64,000 nucleotides of DNA, from the NCBI RefSeq assembly GCF_026342835.1, contig NZ_JAPEMI010000001.1:5586501-5650500 (forward strand), read 5' to 3'. Position numbers and translations under genes: made by a program. The notes below the pieces were generated by a model. It ran no database searches. It had not been told where the DNA came from and saw only the letters and a list, made by a program, of their open reading frames with translations. This stretch comes from Streptomyces sp. NBC_00154. Lineage in GTDB: Bacteria; Actinomycetota; Actinomycetes; Streptomycetales; Streptomycetaceae. Each line of letters starts with the position of its first letter. Position 1 is the first letter of the stretch. Below, piece by piece: positions 1 to 8,388 of the stretch.

Positions 1-1028
1 ATGAGGGTCTGCTTGAAGCCACCGCCCGCACCGACGATCAGCAGCACACCCGCGATCGGGGCGAGGGACTTCTCGACGGTGGTGGAGAGCCGCGCCTTGG
101 TGAAACCGGCGGCCCGGCCCAGCGTGAACATGCCGACTATGACGGCCGCAAGAAGAGCGATCAGCGGCGAGCCGATCACATCGGTGACCCGCTGGACGTG
201 GTTCTCCGGGTTGTCCACGACGATGTCGACGAGGGCCTTGGCCAGCATCAACACGACGGGCAGCAGGATGGTCGCCAGCGTGGCGCCGAAGCTGGGACGG
301 TGCTCCAGTTCCTCGGACGGGCGCTGCGGGATCATCTTCTCCGGGGCCTTGATGTCCACCCAGCGGGCGGCGTACCGGGAGAAGACCGGACCCGCGATGA
401 TCACCGTCGGGATGGCGACCAGCACACCGAGCGCCAGCGTCACACCGAGGTTGGCGCCGAGGGCGTCGATCGCGACCAGCGGGCCGGGGTGCGGCGGGAT
501 CAGCCCGTGCATCACGGAGAGACCGGCGAGCGCCGGGATACCGATGCGCATCAGGGAGTAGTTGCCGCGCTTGGCGACGAGCAGCACCACCGGGATCAGA
601 AGCACGATGCCGACTTCGAAGAAGAGCGGCAGACCGATGATCGAGGCGATCAGCACCATGGCCCACGGCATGGCCCGCGCGCTCGCCTTCGCGAGGATCG
701 TGTCGACGATCTGGTCCGCGCCGCCGGAGTCGGCGAGCAGCTTGCCCAGAATGGCGCCGAGCGCGATCAGGACGCCGACACCCGCGACCGTGGAGCCGAG
801 GCCGGCGGTGAAGCTGGCGATCGTCTTGGCGGGGGCGGCGCCGGCGAAGGAGCCGAGCGCGAGTGATCCGATGGTCAGCGCCAGGAAGGCATGCAACTTG
901 AACTTGGTGATGAGCAGAACGATGACGGCGATGCCCGCCAGAACGGCGATGCCCAGCTGCGCGTTACCGGCCGAAGTTATGGGTTCGACGGCGTCCGCTG
1001 CCAGCATCTCGACGCTGAGACTGGTCAC
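1..1028 (-). CDS. gntP: Gluconate:H+ symporter, GntP family (C-terminus cut off by window edge)
   Basis: Inner-membrane permease that would import gluconate with protons. Reading the minus strand from a GTG at 1028 gives a protein starting VTSLSVEMLAADAVEP, then a hydrophobic helix and the KFKLHAFLALTIGSLALG stretch typical of GntP symporters. Hydrophobic segments continue to position 1, where the gene leaves the window, so its C-terminus is missing. An AAGGAT ribosome site lies about 8 nt before the GTG. It starts 11 nt after the gluconokinase stop, so the two are co-transcribed kinase first. Family assignment is from recognisable N-terminal sequence; the exact substrate (gluconate) is inferred from the kinase partner. 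Confidence 0.9.
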   Translation of the reverse strand, partial: MTSLSVEMLAADAVEPITSAGNAQLGIAVLAGIAVIVLLITKFKLHAFLALTIGSLALGSFAGAAPAKTIASFTAGLGSTVAGVGVLIALGAILGKLLADSGGADQIVDTILAKASARAMPWAMVLIASIIGLPLFFEVGIVLLIPVVLLVAKRGNYSLMRIGIPALAGLSVMHGLIPPHPGPLVAIDALGANLGVTLALGVLVAIPTVIIAGPVFSRYAARWVDIKAPEKMIPQRPSEELEHRPSFGATLATILLPVVLMLAKALVDIVVDNPENHVQRVTDVIGSPLIALLAAVIVGMFTLGRAAGFTKARLSTTVEKSLAPIAGVLLIVGAGGGFKQTL

Positions 1029-1039
1029 GGTGATGATCC

Positions 1040-1549
1040 TTAGACTTCGAGCCGGCGCAACGCGGCGACGGCTCGCTGGGTGATTTCTTCAGGGGTGCCG
1101 GACACATCGACGGCGACGCCGGCCTCGTCGTCCTGCAGCGGCTGCAGGGTGGCGAACTGCGAATCGAGCAGTGCGGTCGGCATGAAGTGGCCCTTGCGCT
1201 CAGCCATCCGCTCCTCGATGAGGGCGCGGTCGCCGGTCAGATGGAGGAAGACGGCCCCGGGGGCCTCGGCCCGCAGCCGGTCGCGGTAGACCCGCTTCAG
1301 CGCCGAACTGCTGACGACGCCGCCGAGTCCGGCCCGGCCGTGCGCCCACTGCCCGATCGCATCGAGCCAGGGCCACCGGTCGGAGTCGTCCAGCGGGGTG
1401 CCGGCCGACATCTTGGCGATGTTCGCCGCGGGATGGAAGTCGTCGCCCTCGGCGTACGGAACGCCGAGTTCGGCTGCGAGCAGGGGGCCGATCGTGGTCT
1501 TGCCGGTCCCTGCAACGCCCATCACCACGACGACGTGGGGGGTGCTCAT
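1040..1549 (-). CDS. gntK: Gluconokinase
   Basis: Cytosolic kinase that phosphorylates gluconate to 6-phosphogluconate and feeds the pentose phosphate pathway. The 169-residue protein has the usual GntK length. It has a P-loop GVAGTGKT at residues 11-18, followed by the family features EGDDFHP and a WPWLDAIG segment. The ATG at 1549 is preceded by AGGCACC. It is the first gene of a two-gene operon with the permease (11-nt gap) and is divergent from a FadR-type regulator across 144 nt, which carries two candidate operator half-sites. The overlapping plus-strand reading frames are shadows. Confidence 0.95.
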   Translation of the reverse strand: MSTPHVVVVMGVAGTGKTTIGPLLAAELGVPYAEGDDFHPAANIAKMSAGTPLDDSDRWPWLDAIGQWAHGRAGLGGVVSSSALKRVYRDRLRAEAPGAVFLHLTGDRALIEERMAERKGHFMPTALLDSQFATLQPLQDDEAGVAVDVSGTPEEITQRAVAALRRLEV

Positions 1550-1616
1550 TGGTGGTGCCTCGCTGTCTCCGTCGACGTCTTCCTCGACATCGGTCCGTCG
1601 CGCTACTGAAACCTAT

Positions 1617-1659
1617 ACGTACGACTTATTCAAGATGCTGTGACGTAAACGTCGTACTT
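1617..1659. promoter_or_regulatory. Candidate GntR operators between gntK and gntR
   Basis: Two similar elements of the form ACGTNNNACTT lie in the divergent gap at 1617-1627 and 1649-1659, 32 bp apart (about three helical turns). Within them GTACGAC (1619-1625) and GTCGTAC (1651-1657) form a 7-bp inverted repeat. The GT-N3-AC core resembles the binding pattern of FadR-subfamily regulators. Binding by the adjacent regulator is inferred. Confidence 0.5.
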
Positions 1660-1681
1660 TTTGTTCCTCAAGGGCGCCCCG

Positions 1682-1687
1682 TAGGCT
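1682..1687 (+). promoter_or_regulatory. -10 box of a leaderless gntR promoter
   Basis: TAGGCT ends 6 nt before the ATG of the regulator. TTGTTC about 16 bp upstream can serve as -35. There is no Shine-Dalgarno sequence before the ATG, which fits a leaderless transcript. Confidence 0.5.
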
Positions 1688-1693
1688 TTGTCC

Positions 1694-2395
1694 ATGACCA
1701 CACAGGGCCCCGGGCTGCATACACACGTGCTGGACACCCTGGGCCTGGAGATCGCCGCGGGGGACTGCCCGCCGGGCCAGGTGCTGCGCACCGACGAGCT
1801 CGCCCAGCGCTTCGACGTCTCCCGCACGGTCGTGCGCGAAGTGGTCCGTGTCCTGGAGTCCATGCGCCTGGTCGAGTCCCGGCGCCGGGTCGGTGTGACC
1901 GTGCAGCCGACCGAGGCCTGGAACGTCTACGATCCGCAGGTCATCCGGTGGCGACTGGCGGGCGCCGACCGGCCGCGCCAACTGCGCTCCCTGACCGTGC
2001 TGCGCTCGGCGATCGAACCGGTCGCGGCGGGGCTCGCGGCCCGGCACGCCACGCCGGACCAGTGCGCGGCCCTCACCGAATGCGCGCTCGGGATGGTCGC
2101 GACCTCACGCGGTCAGCAGCTGGAGCGCTATCTGGAACACGACATCGCGTTCCACCGGATCGTGCTCAACGCCTCCGGGAACGAGATGTTCGCGCGGCTC
2201 GGTGACGTCGTCGCCGAGGTCCTGGCGGGGCGCACCCACCATCAGGTGATGTTCGAGGACCCCGACCCGGCGGCGGTCACACTCCACGTACGGCTCGCGG
2301 AGGCGGTGCGGGAGGGCGACGCGGTCGAGTCGGAGCGGCTGACGAAGGAGATCGCCGTGGGCGCCCTGCACGAGCTGGACGTCCTCGCGCCCTGA
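1694..2395 (+). CDS. gntR: FadR-subfamily GntR regulator of the gluconate operon
   Basis: Transcriptional repressor with an N-terminal winged helix-turn-helix (about residues 12-75, including LAQRFDVSRTVVREVVRVLES) and an all-helical FCD effector domain (about 90-220). It has 233 residues, typical for the subfamily. It is divergent from gntK-gntP and most likely senses gluconate or 6-phosphogluconate and represses them, though that is inference from position. The ATG at 1694 is chosen over an in-frame TTG at 1688 because a TAGGCT -10 box sits just upstream and there is no ribosome site, suggesting leaderless translation from the ATG. Confidence 0.88.
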   Translation: MTTQGPGLHTHVLDTLGLEIAAGDCPPGQVLRTDELAQRFDVSRTVVREVVRVLESMRLVESRRRVGVTVQPTEAWNVYDPQVIRWRLAGADRPRQLRSLTVLRSAIEPVAAGLAARHATPDQCAALTECALGMVATSRGQQLERYLEHDIAFHRIVLNASGNEMFARLGDVVAEVLAGRTHHQVMFEDPDPAAVTLHVRLAEAVREGDAVESERLTKEIAVGALHELDVLAP

Positions 2396-2440
2396 GGCCG
2401 TTCACCGAGGTGCTGTGCACGAGCCGGCCGTCCACCGCGC

Positions 2441-2459
2441 CCTGAGGCCCGGCCTCAGG
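2441..2459. terminator. Palindromic hairpin between convergent gntR and tetR genes
   Basis: CCTGAGGC and GCCTCAGG form an 8-bp stem around a 3-nt loop. It overlaps the stop codon of the minus-strand TetR gene. No T-tract is visible, so termination is only likely. The sequence beside it (GGCGCCGGACGGGCT) recurs in other intergenic regions of this window. Confidence 0.45.
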
Positions 2460-3183
2460 CGCCGGACGGGCTCGCTGTCACATGCTGCAGCCGCGCCGCG
2501 GCCGCCGCGAGCATCATCTCCAGCGCCGCCGGATAGCCGCTGCGGCCCATCTCCGCCACCAGTACCGACGCGGTCGCCGCGATGTGCGGATGCGTGGTCC
2601 GCTCCAGTCGTGCGTACGTCTGCGGCCACGTCTGCACCTCCAGCGCGCGGGCCCGCTCCGACAGCACCAGCGTCGACGCGTCCAGCGCTGCGAACGACAG
2701 CGTCTGGTCGACGAACACGTGGTAGATCCGCACCGCTTCGCCGTCCGGGAAGCCCGCCCCGCGCAGAATCCCGAGGATGGTCTCCACCGCCTGGATCTCG
2801 TGGGTACGGCCCGTGACCCGGGCACACGTCAGCAGGGCCGCCTGCGGATGCGCCAGATAGTCGGCATGCATGCGCAACCCCAGGTCACGCAGGTCGGCCC
2901 GCCAGTCACCGGTCGCCCGCCAGCCGGACAGCGTACGGCCGATCAGCTCGTCGGCCACCGCGAGCAGCAGCTCGTCCGTGTCCCGGAAGTACCGGTAGAT
3001 CGCGCTCGGATCGCACCCCAGGGCGGCGCCGAGCCGGCGCACGGTGAGTGCCGCCGCCCCGTGCTCGCCGATCAGCCGCAGCGCCGTCTCCACGATCAGC
3101 TGTTCCGACAGCACCGTGCCCTGCTTGGTGGGACGCCTGCGGCGCCGCGCCCCCTCCGCCACCACCCGCTCGCTCGCACTCAT
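2455..3183 (-). CDS. TetR/AcrR family regulator
   Basis: A 242-residue one-component regulator. The N-terminal helix-turn-helix lies at about residues 45-67, with LTVRRLGAALGCDPSAIYRY matching the family pattern, followed by a C-terminal ligand-binding helical domain. The ATG at 3183 is preferred to upstream alternatives because the HTH then sits at the normal distance from the N-terminus. A basic RRRRRPTK stretch precedes the HTH. It is divergent from the permease and amidohydrolase genes and is their likely local repressor. The ligand cannot be read from the sequence. Confidence 0.88.
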   Translation of the reverse strand: MSASERVVAEGARRRRRPTKQGTVLSEQLIVETALRLIGEHGAAALTVRRLGAALGCDPSAIYRYFRDTDELLLAVADELIGRTLSGWRATGDWRADLRDLGLRMHADYLAHPQAALLTCARVTGRTHEIQAVETILGILRGAGFPDGEAVRIYHVFVDQTLSFAALDASTLVLSERARALEVQTWPQTYARLERTTHPHIAATASVLVAEMGRSGYPAALEMMLAAAAARLQHVTASPSGA

Positions 3184-3197
3184 GCGGCGCACCTTAT

Positions 3198-3212
3198 GAC
3201 AACAGCGTTGAC
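3198..3212. promoter_or_regulatory. Candidate TetR operator
   Basis: GACAACAGCGTTGAC is a 15-bp near-palindrome with one mismatched pair, in the 100-bp divergent gap. It overlaps TTGACG (3208-3213), which with TTCGAT (3232-3237, 18-bp spacing) could be the permease promoter. A repressor here would block both genes. Assignment is inferential. Confidence 0.45.
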
Positions 3213-3283
3213 GTGCAGAACCCCCGAGGAGTTCGATGTGCCGCCATCGGGGCCGAAGAGCGCCCCTCGGCGAAGGAGCCACC

Positions 3284-4789
3284 GTGACGGACTCACCCAC
3301 CCCCTACGGCAGCGACCCACCAGGAGCCGCGTCCCTCAGGAAGAGCCTCGGCGTCGTCGACGGATTCGCCATCGCCGCGTCCTCCACCGCCGCAACCACG
3401 AGCATCGGCATCGGTCTCGGCGTCACCGCGGGCGCCGTCGGCCTCCATCTGCCGATCATCATGCTGCTCGGATTCCTGCCCATCCTGGGCATCGCGAGCG
3501 CCTACTCCCGGCTCAACAGGGTCGAGCCGAACATGGGCAGCGGCTACGTCTGGGTCGGCCGCTCCCTCAGCCCCTGGCTCGGCTTCCTCGTCGGCTGGAT
3601 CGGCATCGTCTCCACCGTCGTCTTTCTCTCGTACACCACGACGGTCACCGGATCCGCCCTGCTCCAACTCGCGGGCGAGGGCGGGCTGCACACCCTCGCC
3701 GGGCTCCACCTCGACCCGGACTCCACCGCCCAGTCGACCGCCCTCGGCATCGCCGTCCTGATCGCCGTCACCTTCACCGCGATCACCGGCATCCGGTCCG
3801 CCGCCAATCTGCAGAAGTACCTGCTCGTCTTCGAGTACGTCGTACTGCTCGGGTTCTGCGGGTACGGACTGGTCGTCGGCCCACACCCGTTCAGCCTGGA
3901 CTGGATCAACCCGTTCACCATCCCCTCCGGGCAGCAGCTCGCCCAGGGGCTTCTCCTCTCGGTCTTCTGCTACTGGGGATTCGAGTCCTCGTTCAGCGTC
4001 AATGAGGAGGTCCGCGACCCGCAGGACGCCTCCAGGGCCGGGCTGATCACCCTCTTCACCATGCTCGGTCTCTTCCTCCTCGGCTCCTTCGCCTTCCAAC
4101 GCGTCCTCTCGCTGGACGAGTTGACCGGTCACGGCGCGCAGGGGCTCACCTACTTCGGCGACCGGCTCGCCGACCAGCCGCTCGCCGCGCTCCCGCTGAT
4201 CGCCCTCACCTTCTCCGCCGTGGCCTCCCTCCAGTCCGGTGTGATCCCGACCGTGCGCGGCATGTTCGCGATGAGCCGGGACCGTACGCTCGGTCCGCTC
4301 TGGACCAAGGTCAGCCCGCGGTTCGGCACACCGGCGGCCGGAACGGTCGCGATCGGCTGTGTCGCCGCCGCCGTCGCGGTCCTGTCCCTGGTGATCCCGA
4401 AGGTCGGCGACCTGATCCTGGCCTCCGTCAACGCGATCGGCGTCGTCGTCTCGGTCTACTACGCGCTCACCGCGCTGGCCGCCGCCGCCCGCTTCCGCGG
4501 CCTGCTGCGCGAAAGCCCGTCCGAGGCGCTGCGTGCCGTCGTACTCCCGGTGCTCAGCGCCGTCGCGCTGCTCGGCCTCGGCGGCTATCTCTGCTGGTCC
4601 TTCTACACCTCCGCCGACCACTTCGAGATCAGCCCGGACAACGGCTGGTTCATGCTCTTCTGCCCGGCGGCCATGCTGTTGACCGGCGTAGGTGCGGCGG
4701 CCTGGGCCAAGTGGGTAAGGAAGTCCCCGTATTTCGTCACGGGCCGCTCCCTCGCCCCTGCCGAACCCGCGGTCACCGAAGCGGCCTGA
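3284..4789 (+). CDS. APC-superfamily amino acid/amine permease
   Basis: Twelve-helix secondary transporter of 501 residues. After a short polar N-terminus it shows the GFAIAASSTAATTSIGIGLG first helix and PNMGSGYVWVGRSLSPWLGF typical of the APC superfamily, then repeated hydrophobic helices to a short charged tail. The GTG at 3284 is chosen because AAGGAG lies 5 nt upstream (3273-3278). The amidohydrolase follows 57 nt downstream in the same direction, so importer and hydrolase probably act on one amide- or amine-containing compound under control of the divergent TetR. The substrate is unknown. Confidence 0.88.
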   Translation: MTDSPTPYGSDPPGAASLRKSLGVVDGFAIAASSTAATTSIGIGLGVTAGAVGLHLPIIMLLGFLPILGIASAYSRLNRVEPNMGSGYVWVGRSLSPWLGFLVGWIGIVSTVVFLSYTTTVTGSALLQLAGEGGLHTLAGLHLDPDSTAQSTALGIAVLIAVTFTAITGIRSAANLQKYLLVFEYVVLLGFCGYGLVVGPHPFSLDWINPFTIPSGQQLAQGLLLSVFCYWGFESSFSVNEEVRDPQDASRAGLITLFTMLGLFLLGSFAFQRVLSLDELTGHGAQGLTYFGDRLADQPLAALPLIALTFSAVASLQSGVIPTVRGMFAMSRDRTLGPLWTKVSPRFGTPAAGTVAIGCVAAAVAVLSLVIPKVGDLILASVNAIGVVVSVYYALTALAAAARFRGLLRESPSEALRAVVLPVLSAVALLGLGGYLCWSFYTSADHFEISPDNGWFMLFCPAAMLLTGVGAAAWAKWVRKSPYFVTGRSLAPAEPAVTEAA

Positions 4790-4846
4790 TCCGAACGAAA
4801 GACCCTACCGCGCCACCCCATGACTCCCACGGAAACGGAACCACCC

Positions 4847-6490
4847 ATGCACCACACCCCCGCCGATCTCGTCCTCACCGGCGGCCCCGTCCTCACCATG
4901 GACCCGGCCCGCAGCCGCGCCACCACGGTGGCCGTCACCGGCGACCGCATCACCGCCGTCGGCCACGACGAGGTGCGTGAACTGATCGGCCCGAGGACCG
5001 AAGTCGTCGATCTCTCCGGCCGGCTGCTCGTTCCCGGCTTCCAGGACGCGCACATCCACCCGGTCACCGCCGGCCTCGAACTCGCGCAGTGCAACCTGAC
5101 GGAGTCCCGTACGGCGGCGGACACCCTCGCCGCGGTACGGGCCTACGCCGACAGCCATCCGGACCAGGAGTGGATCACCGGCGGCGGCTGGTCCATGGAG
5201 GCCTTCGACGGCGGCAGCCCGACCCGGGACCGGCTCGACACCGTCGTACCCGACCGCCCCGTCTTCCTGGTCAACCGCGACCACCACGGTGCCTGGGTCA
5301 ACACCCGCGCCCTGACGCTCGCCGGCATCACCCGCGACACCCCCGACCCGGCCGACGGCCGCATCGAGCGCGACGACCGGGGCGAGCCCACCGGACTCCT
5401 CCAGGAGGGCGCCATGGATCTGGTCGCCCAGCACACCCCGCGCTCCACCCCCACCGACCGGCTCACCGCCCTGCTCCGAGCCCAGCGCCTCCTCCACTCG
5501 TACGGGATCACCGCCTGGCAGGACGCCATCGTCGGCGTCTACGGCTCGATGGACGATGCCTCCGACGCCTATCTGACCGCAGCCCGCGACGGATCGCTCA
5601 CCGCCCGTGTCGTCGGCGCCCTCTGGTGGGACCGCGAGCGCGGCGCCGAGCAGATACCCGAACTCGTCGCCAGGCGGAAGGAGCTGACAGGCGGACGGTT
5701 CCGGGCCGGCTCGGTGAAGATCATGCAGGACGGGGTCGCCGAGACGGGCACCGCCGCCCTGCTCACCCCGTACCTCGACGCCTGCGGCTGCGCCACCGCC
5801 AACAGCGGCACCAGCTTCGTCGACCCCGTCGAGCTGCGCCGGTACGTCACCGAACTGGACGCCCTCGGCTTCCAGACCCACTTCCACGCCCTCGGCGACC
5901 GCGCCGTGCGCGAGGCACTCGACGCCGTCGAGGCCGCCCGCACCGCCAACGGCCGCACCGACACCCGGCCCCACCTCGCCCACCTCCAGATCGTCCACCC
6001 CGACGACATCCCCCGGTTCCGCGAGCTCGGTGCCACAGCCAACATCCAGCCGCTGTGGGCCGCCCATGAACCGCAGATGGACGAGCTGACCATCCCCTTT
6101 CTCGGCGACGAACGCGCCGCGTTGCAGTACCCCTTCGGCGCGCTGCTGCGATCCGGCGCAACCGTTGCTGCGGGCAGCGACTGGCCGGTCAGCAGCGCCG
6201 AACCGCTGCACGGCATCCACACCGCGGTCAACCGGATCGCCCCGGACGGCGAGGGTCCGGTCTTCCTGCCCGGGGAGCGCATCGGGCTCACGGCCGCCAT
6301 CGCGGCGTACACGGCAGGCTCGGCCCATGTGAACCACCTGGACGACACTGGTTCCATCCGTGCCGGAGCCCTCGCCGACCTGGTGGTCCTGGACCGTGAC
6401 GTGTACGCGGGCCCGCCCGAGGAGATCGGCGCCACCCGGGTCCTGCAGACATACGTCGGCGGACGCCGGGTCCACGACACGGAGGCCTGA
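4847..6490 (+). CDS. Amidohydrolase family 3 (YtcJ-like) metal-dependent hydrolase
   Basis: Metal-dependent hydrolase of the amidohydrolase superfamily, 547 residues. It has the N-terminal beta-sandwich (LVLTGGPVLTMDP), the metal-binding FQDAHIHP motif (H69, H71), a VKIMQDGV segment bearing the usual metal-bridging lysine, histidines in HFHALGDRA and LAHLQIVHPDD, and the final metal aspartate in GSDWPV. Two starts are possible. ATG 4847 follows GGAAACGGAA, whereas ATG 4820 has no ribosome site, so 4847 is used. The family includes imidazolonepropionase-like and formamidase-like members; the actual substrate is not predictable. It is probably co-transcribed with the upstream permease. Confidence 0.88.
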   Translation: MHHTPADLVLTGGPVLTMDPARSRATTVAVTGDRITAVGHDEVRELIGPRTEVVDLSGRLLVPGFQDAHIHPVTAGLELAQCNLTESRTAADTLAAVRAYADSHPDQEWITGGGWSMEAFDGGSPTRDRLDTVVPDRPVFLVNRDHHGAWVNTRALTLAGITRDTPDPADGRIERDDRGEPTGLLQEGAMDLVAQHTPRSTPTDRLTALLRAQRLLHSYGITAWQDAIVGVYGSMDDASDAYLTAARDGSLTARVVGALWWDRERGAEQIPELVARRKELTGGRFRAGSVKIMQDGVAETGTAALLTPYLDACGCATANSGTSFVDPVELRRYVTELDALGFQTHFHALGDRAVREALDAVEAARTANGRTDTRPHLAHLQIVHPDDIPRFRELGATANIQPLWAAHEPQMDELTIPFLGDERAALQYPFGALLRSGATVAAGSDWPVSSAEPLHGIHTAVNRIAPDGEGPVFLPGERIGLTAAIAAYTAGSAHVNHLDDTGSIRAGALADLVVLDRDVYAGPPEEIGATRVLQTYVGGRRVHDTEA

Positions 6491-6495
6491 CACAC

Positions 6496-6539
6496 CGGCA
6501 GGGCGGCCCCGAGGAGCCTCCGGTGAGGCCGCCCTGCCG
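6496..6539 (+). terminator. Hairpin terminator after the amidohydrolase gene
   Basis: CGGCAGGGCGGCC pairs perfectly with GGCCGCCCTGCCG (13-bp stem) around an 18-nt loop. It starts 5 nt after the stop codon. There is no T-run, as is common for Streptomyces terminators. Confidence 0.7.
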
Positions 6540-6661
6540 CGCGCCACCGCGCCACCGCTGCCGTGACACCCACCCACCGCGTACGGTTGTTCGCGTTCGA
6601 TCACCGGGCATCGGTCGCACGTCACAGAAGCCCGGACCGTCACGAAAAGGGAGACCGCGGT

Positions 6662-7747
6662 ATGGCGCAGCAGGTACAAGGGGTCATCGCACCGGGGAAG
6701 AACGAGCCGGTACGGGTCGAGACGATCGTGATCCCGGATCCCGGCCCCGGCGAGGCCGTCGTGAAGATCCAGGCGTGCGGCGTCTGCCACACCGACCTGC
6801 ACTACAAGCAGGGCGGCATCAACGACGAATTCCCGTTCCTGCTCGGCCATGAGGCCGCGGGCGTCGTGGAGTCCGTCGGCGACGGCGTCACGGATGTCGC
6901 TCCCGGCGACTTCGTCATTCTCAACTGGCGTGCGGTCTGCGGGCAGTGCCGGGCGTGTCTGCGAGGCCGCCCCTGGTACTGCTTCAACACCCACAACGCC
7001 GGCCAGAAGATGACGCTGCTGGACGGCACCGAGCTGTCGCCCGCACTCGGCATCGGTGCGTTCGCGGAGAAGACCCTGGTCGCCGCCGGTCAGTGCACCA
7101 AGGTCGACCCCGAGGTCTCCCCGGCCGTCGCCGGGCTGCTCGGCTGCGGCGTCATGGCGGGCATCGGCGCCGCCATCAACACCGGCGAGGTCGGCCGCGG
7201 CGACTCGGTCGCCGTCATCGGCTGCGGTGGCGTCGGCGACGCGGCCGTCGTCGGCGCGCGGCTGGCCGGCGCGGCGAAGATCATCGCGGTGGACATCGAC
7301 GACCGCAAGCTGGACATGGCGAAGAAGATGGGTGCCACGCACACCGTCAACTCCCGCTCCACCGACCCGGTCGAGGCGATCCGCTCCCTCACCGGCGGCA
7401 ACGGCGCCGACGTCGTCATCGAGGCGGTCGGCCGCCCGGAGACGTACAAGCAGGCGTTCTACGCCCGCGACCTCGCCGGCACCGTCGTCCTGGTCGGCGT
7501 CCCCACACCGGAGTTGCAGCTCGAACTTCCGATGATCGACGTGTTCGGCCGCGGCGGCTCGCTCAAGTCCTCCTGGTACGGCGACTGCCTGCCCTCGCGC
7601 GACTTCCCGATGCTCATCGACCTGCACCAGCAGGGCCGGATCGATCTCGGCGCGTTCGTCACCGAGACCATCGGACTCGGCGACATCGAGCAGGCCTTCA
7701 CCCGGATGCACGGCGGCGACGTGCTGCGCTCGGTGGTGGTCTTCTGA
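6662..7747 (+). CDS. mscR: S-(hydroxymethyl)mycothiol dehydrogenase
   Basis: Zinc-dependent medium-chain dehydrogenase that oxidises the formaldehyde-mycothiol adduct with NAD+, part of formaldehyde detoxification in actinobacteria. The 361-residue protein shows catalytic zinc ligands C42 (GVCHTDLH) and H63-E64 (LGHEAAG), structural zinc cysteines C93, C96, C99 and C107, and the Rossmann motif IGCGGVGDAAV. The NWRAVCGQCRACLRGRPWYCF segment is characteristic of the mycothiol-dependent subgroup. The ATG at 6662 follows AAAAGGGAGA. Its stop overlaps the next gene start (TGATG), so the two are translationally coupled. mshC at 32 kb supplies the cofactor pathway. Confidence 0.93.
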   Translation: MAQQVQGVIAPGKNEPVRVETIVIPDPGPGEAVVKIQACGVCHTDLHYKQGGINDEFPFLLGHEAAGVVESVGDGVTDVAPGDFVILNWRAVCGQCRACLRGRPWYCFNTHNAGQKMTLLDGTELSPALGIGAFAEKTLVAAGQCTKVDPEVSPAVAGLLGCGVMAGIGAAINTGEVGRGDSVAVIGCGGVGDAAVVGARLAGAAKIIAVDIDDRKLDMAKKMGATHTVNSRSTDPVEAIRSLTGGNGADVVIEAVGRPETYKQAFYARDLAGTVVLVGVPTPELQLELPMIDVFGRGGSLKSSWYGDCLPSRDFPMLIDLHQQGRIDLGAFVTETIGLGDIEQAFTRMHGGDVLRSVVVF

Positions 7748-8376
7748 TGACCGTCCGCATCGACCACCTCGTCACGTCCGGCACGTTCGCCCTCGACGGC
7801 GGCGAGTGGGAAGTCGACAACAACGTCTGGATCGTCGGCGACGACACCGAGGCGATCGTCATCGACGCCGCCCATGACGCCGCTGCCATCGAGGCCGCGC
7901 TGGCCGGCCGTACGCTGCGCGCCATCGTCTGCACGCACGCGCACAACGACCACATCGACGCGGCACCGGACCTCGCCGACGCCACCGGTGCACCGATCCT
8001 GCTGCACCCCGACGATCTGCCGCTGTGGAAGCAGACCCATCCGCACCGCACCCCCGATGCCGAACTGGCCGAAGGCCAGGAGCTGGAGATCGCCGGGACC
8101 GCCCTCCAGGTCCTGCACACGCCCGGTCATGCCCCGGGTGCGGTCTGTCTGTACGCCCCCGAGCTGGCCACCGTCTTCACCGGGGACACGCTCTTCCAGG
8201 GCGGCCCCGGCGCCACCGGACGGTCCTTCTCGCACTTCCCGACGATCGTCGAGTCGATCAGGGACCGGCTGCTCGCGCTGCCGGCGGAGACCACCGTCCG
8301 TACCGGACACGGCGACTCGACCACGATCGGCGCGGAGGCACCCCACCTGGACGAGTGGATCGCCCGGGGACACTGA
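7747..8376 (+). CDS. MBL-fold metallo-hydrolase coupled to mscR
   Basis: Metallo-beta-lactamase-fold hydrolase of 209 residues, glyoxalase II-like in size. The binuclear metal motif THAHNDHID, HTPGHAPGAVCLY, FTGDTLFQGG and the final GHGDST histidine are all present, so it should be active. Its start overlaps the mscR stop by one base. This pairing is conserved in actinobacteria. The likely role is hydrolysis of the S-formylmycothiol or another mycothiol thioester formed by MscR, which is inference from coupling rather than shown by sequence. It converges with the pseudouridine synthase gene 12 nt away. Confidence 0.9.
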   Translation: MTVRIDHLVTSGTFALDGGEWEVDNNVWIVGDDTEAIVIDAAHDAAAIEAALAGRTLRAIVCTHAHNDHIDAAPDLADATGAPILLHPDDLPLWKQTHPHRTPDAELAEGQELEIAGTALQVLHTPGHAPGAVCLYAPELATVFTGDTLFQGGPGATGRSFSHFPTIVESIRDRLLALPAETTVRTGHGDSTTIGAEAPHLDEWIARGH

Positions 8377-8388
8377 CCGCGCCGGGTC

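Noticed and set aside
4805..7711. 968-codon minus-strand open frame opposite the amidohydrolase and mscR genes
   Set aside because: A shadow of GC-rich coding DNA. It shows Arg/Gly/Asp low complexity and no family motifs.
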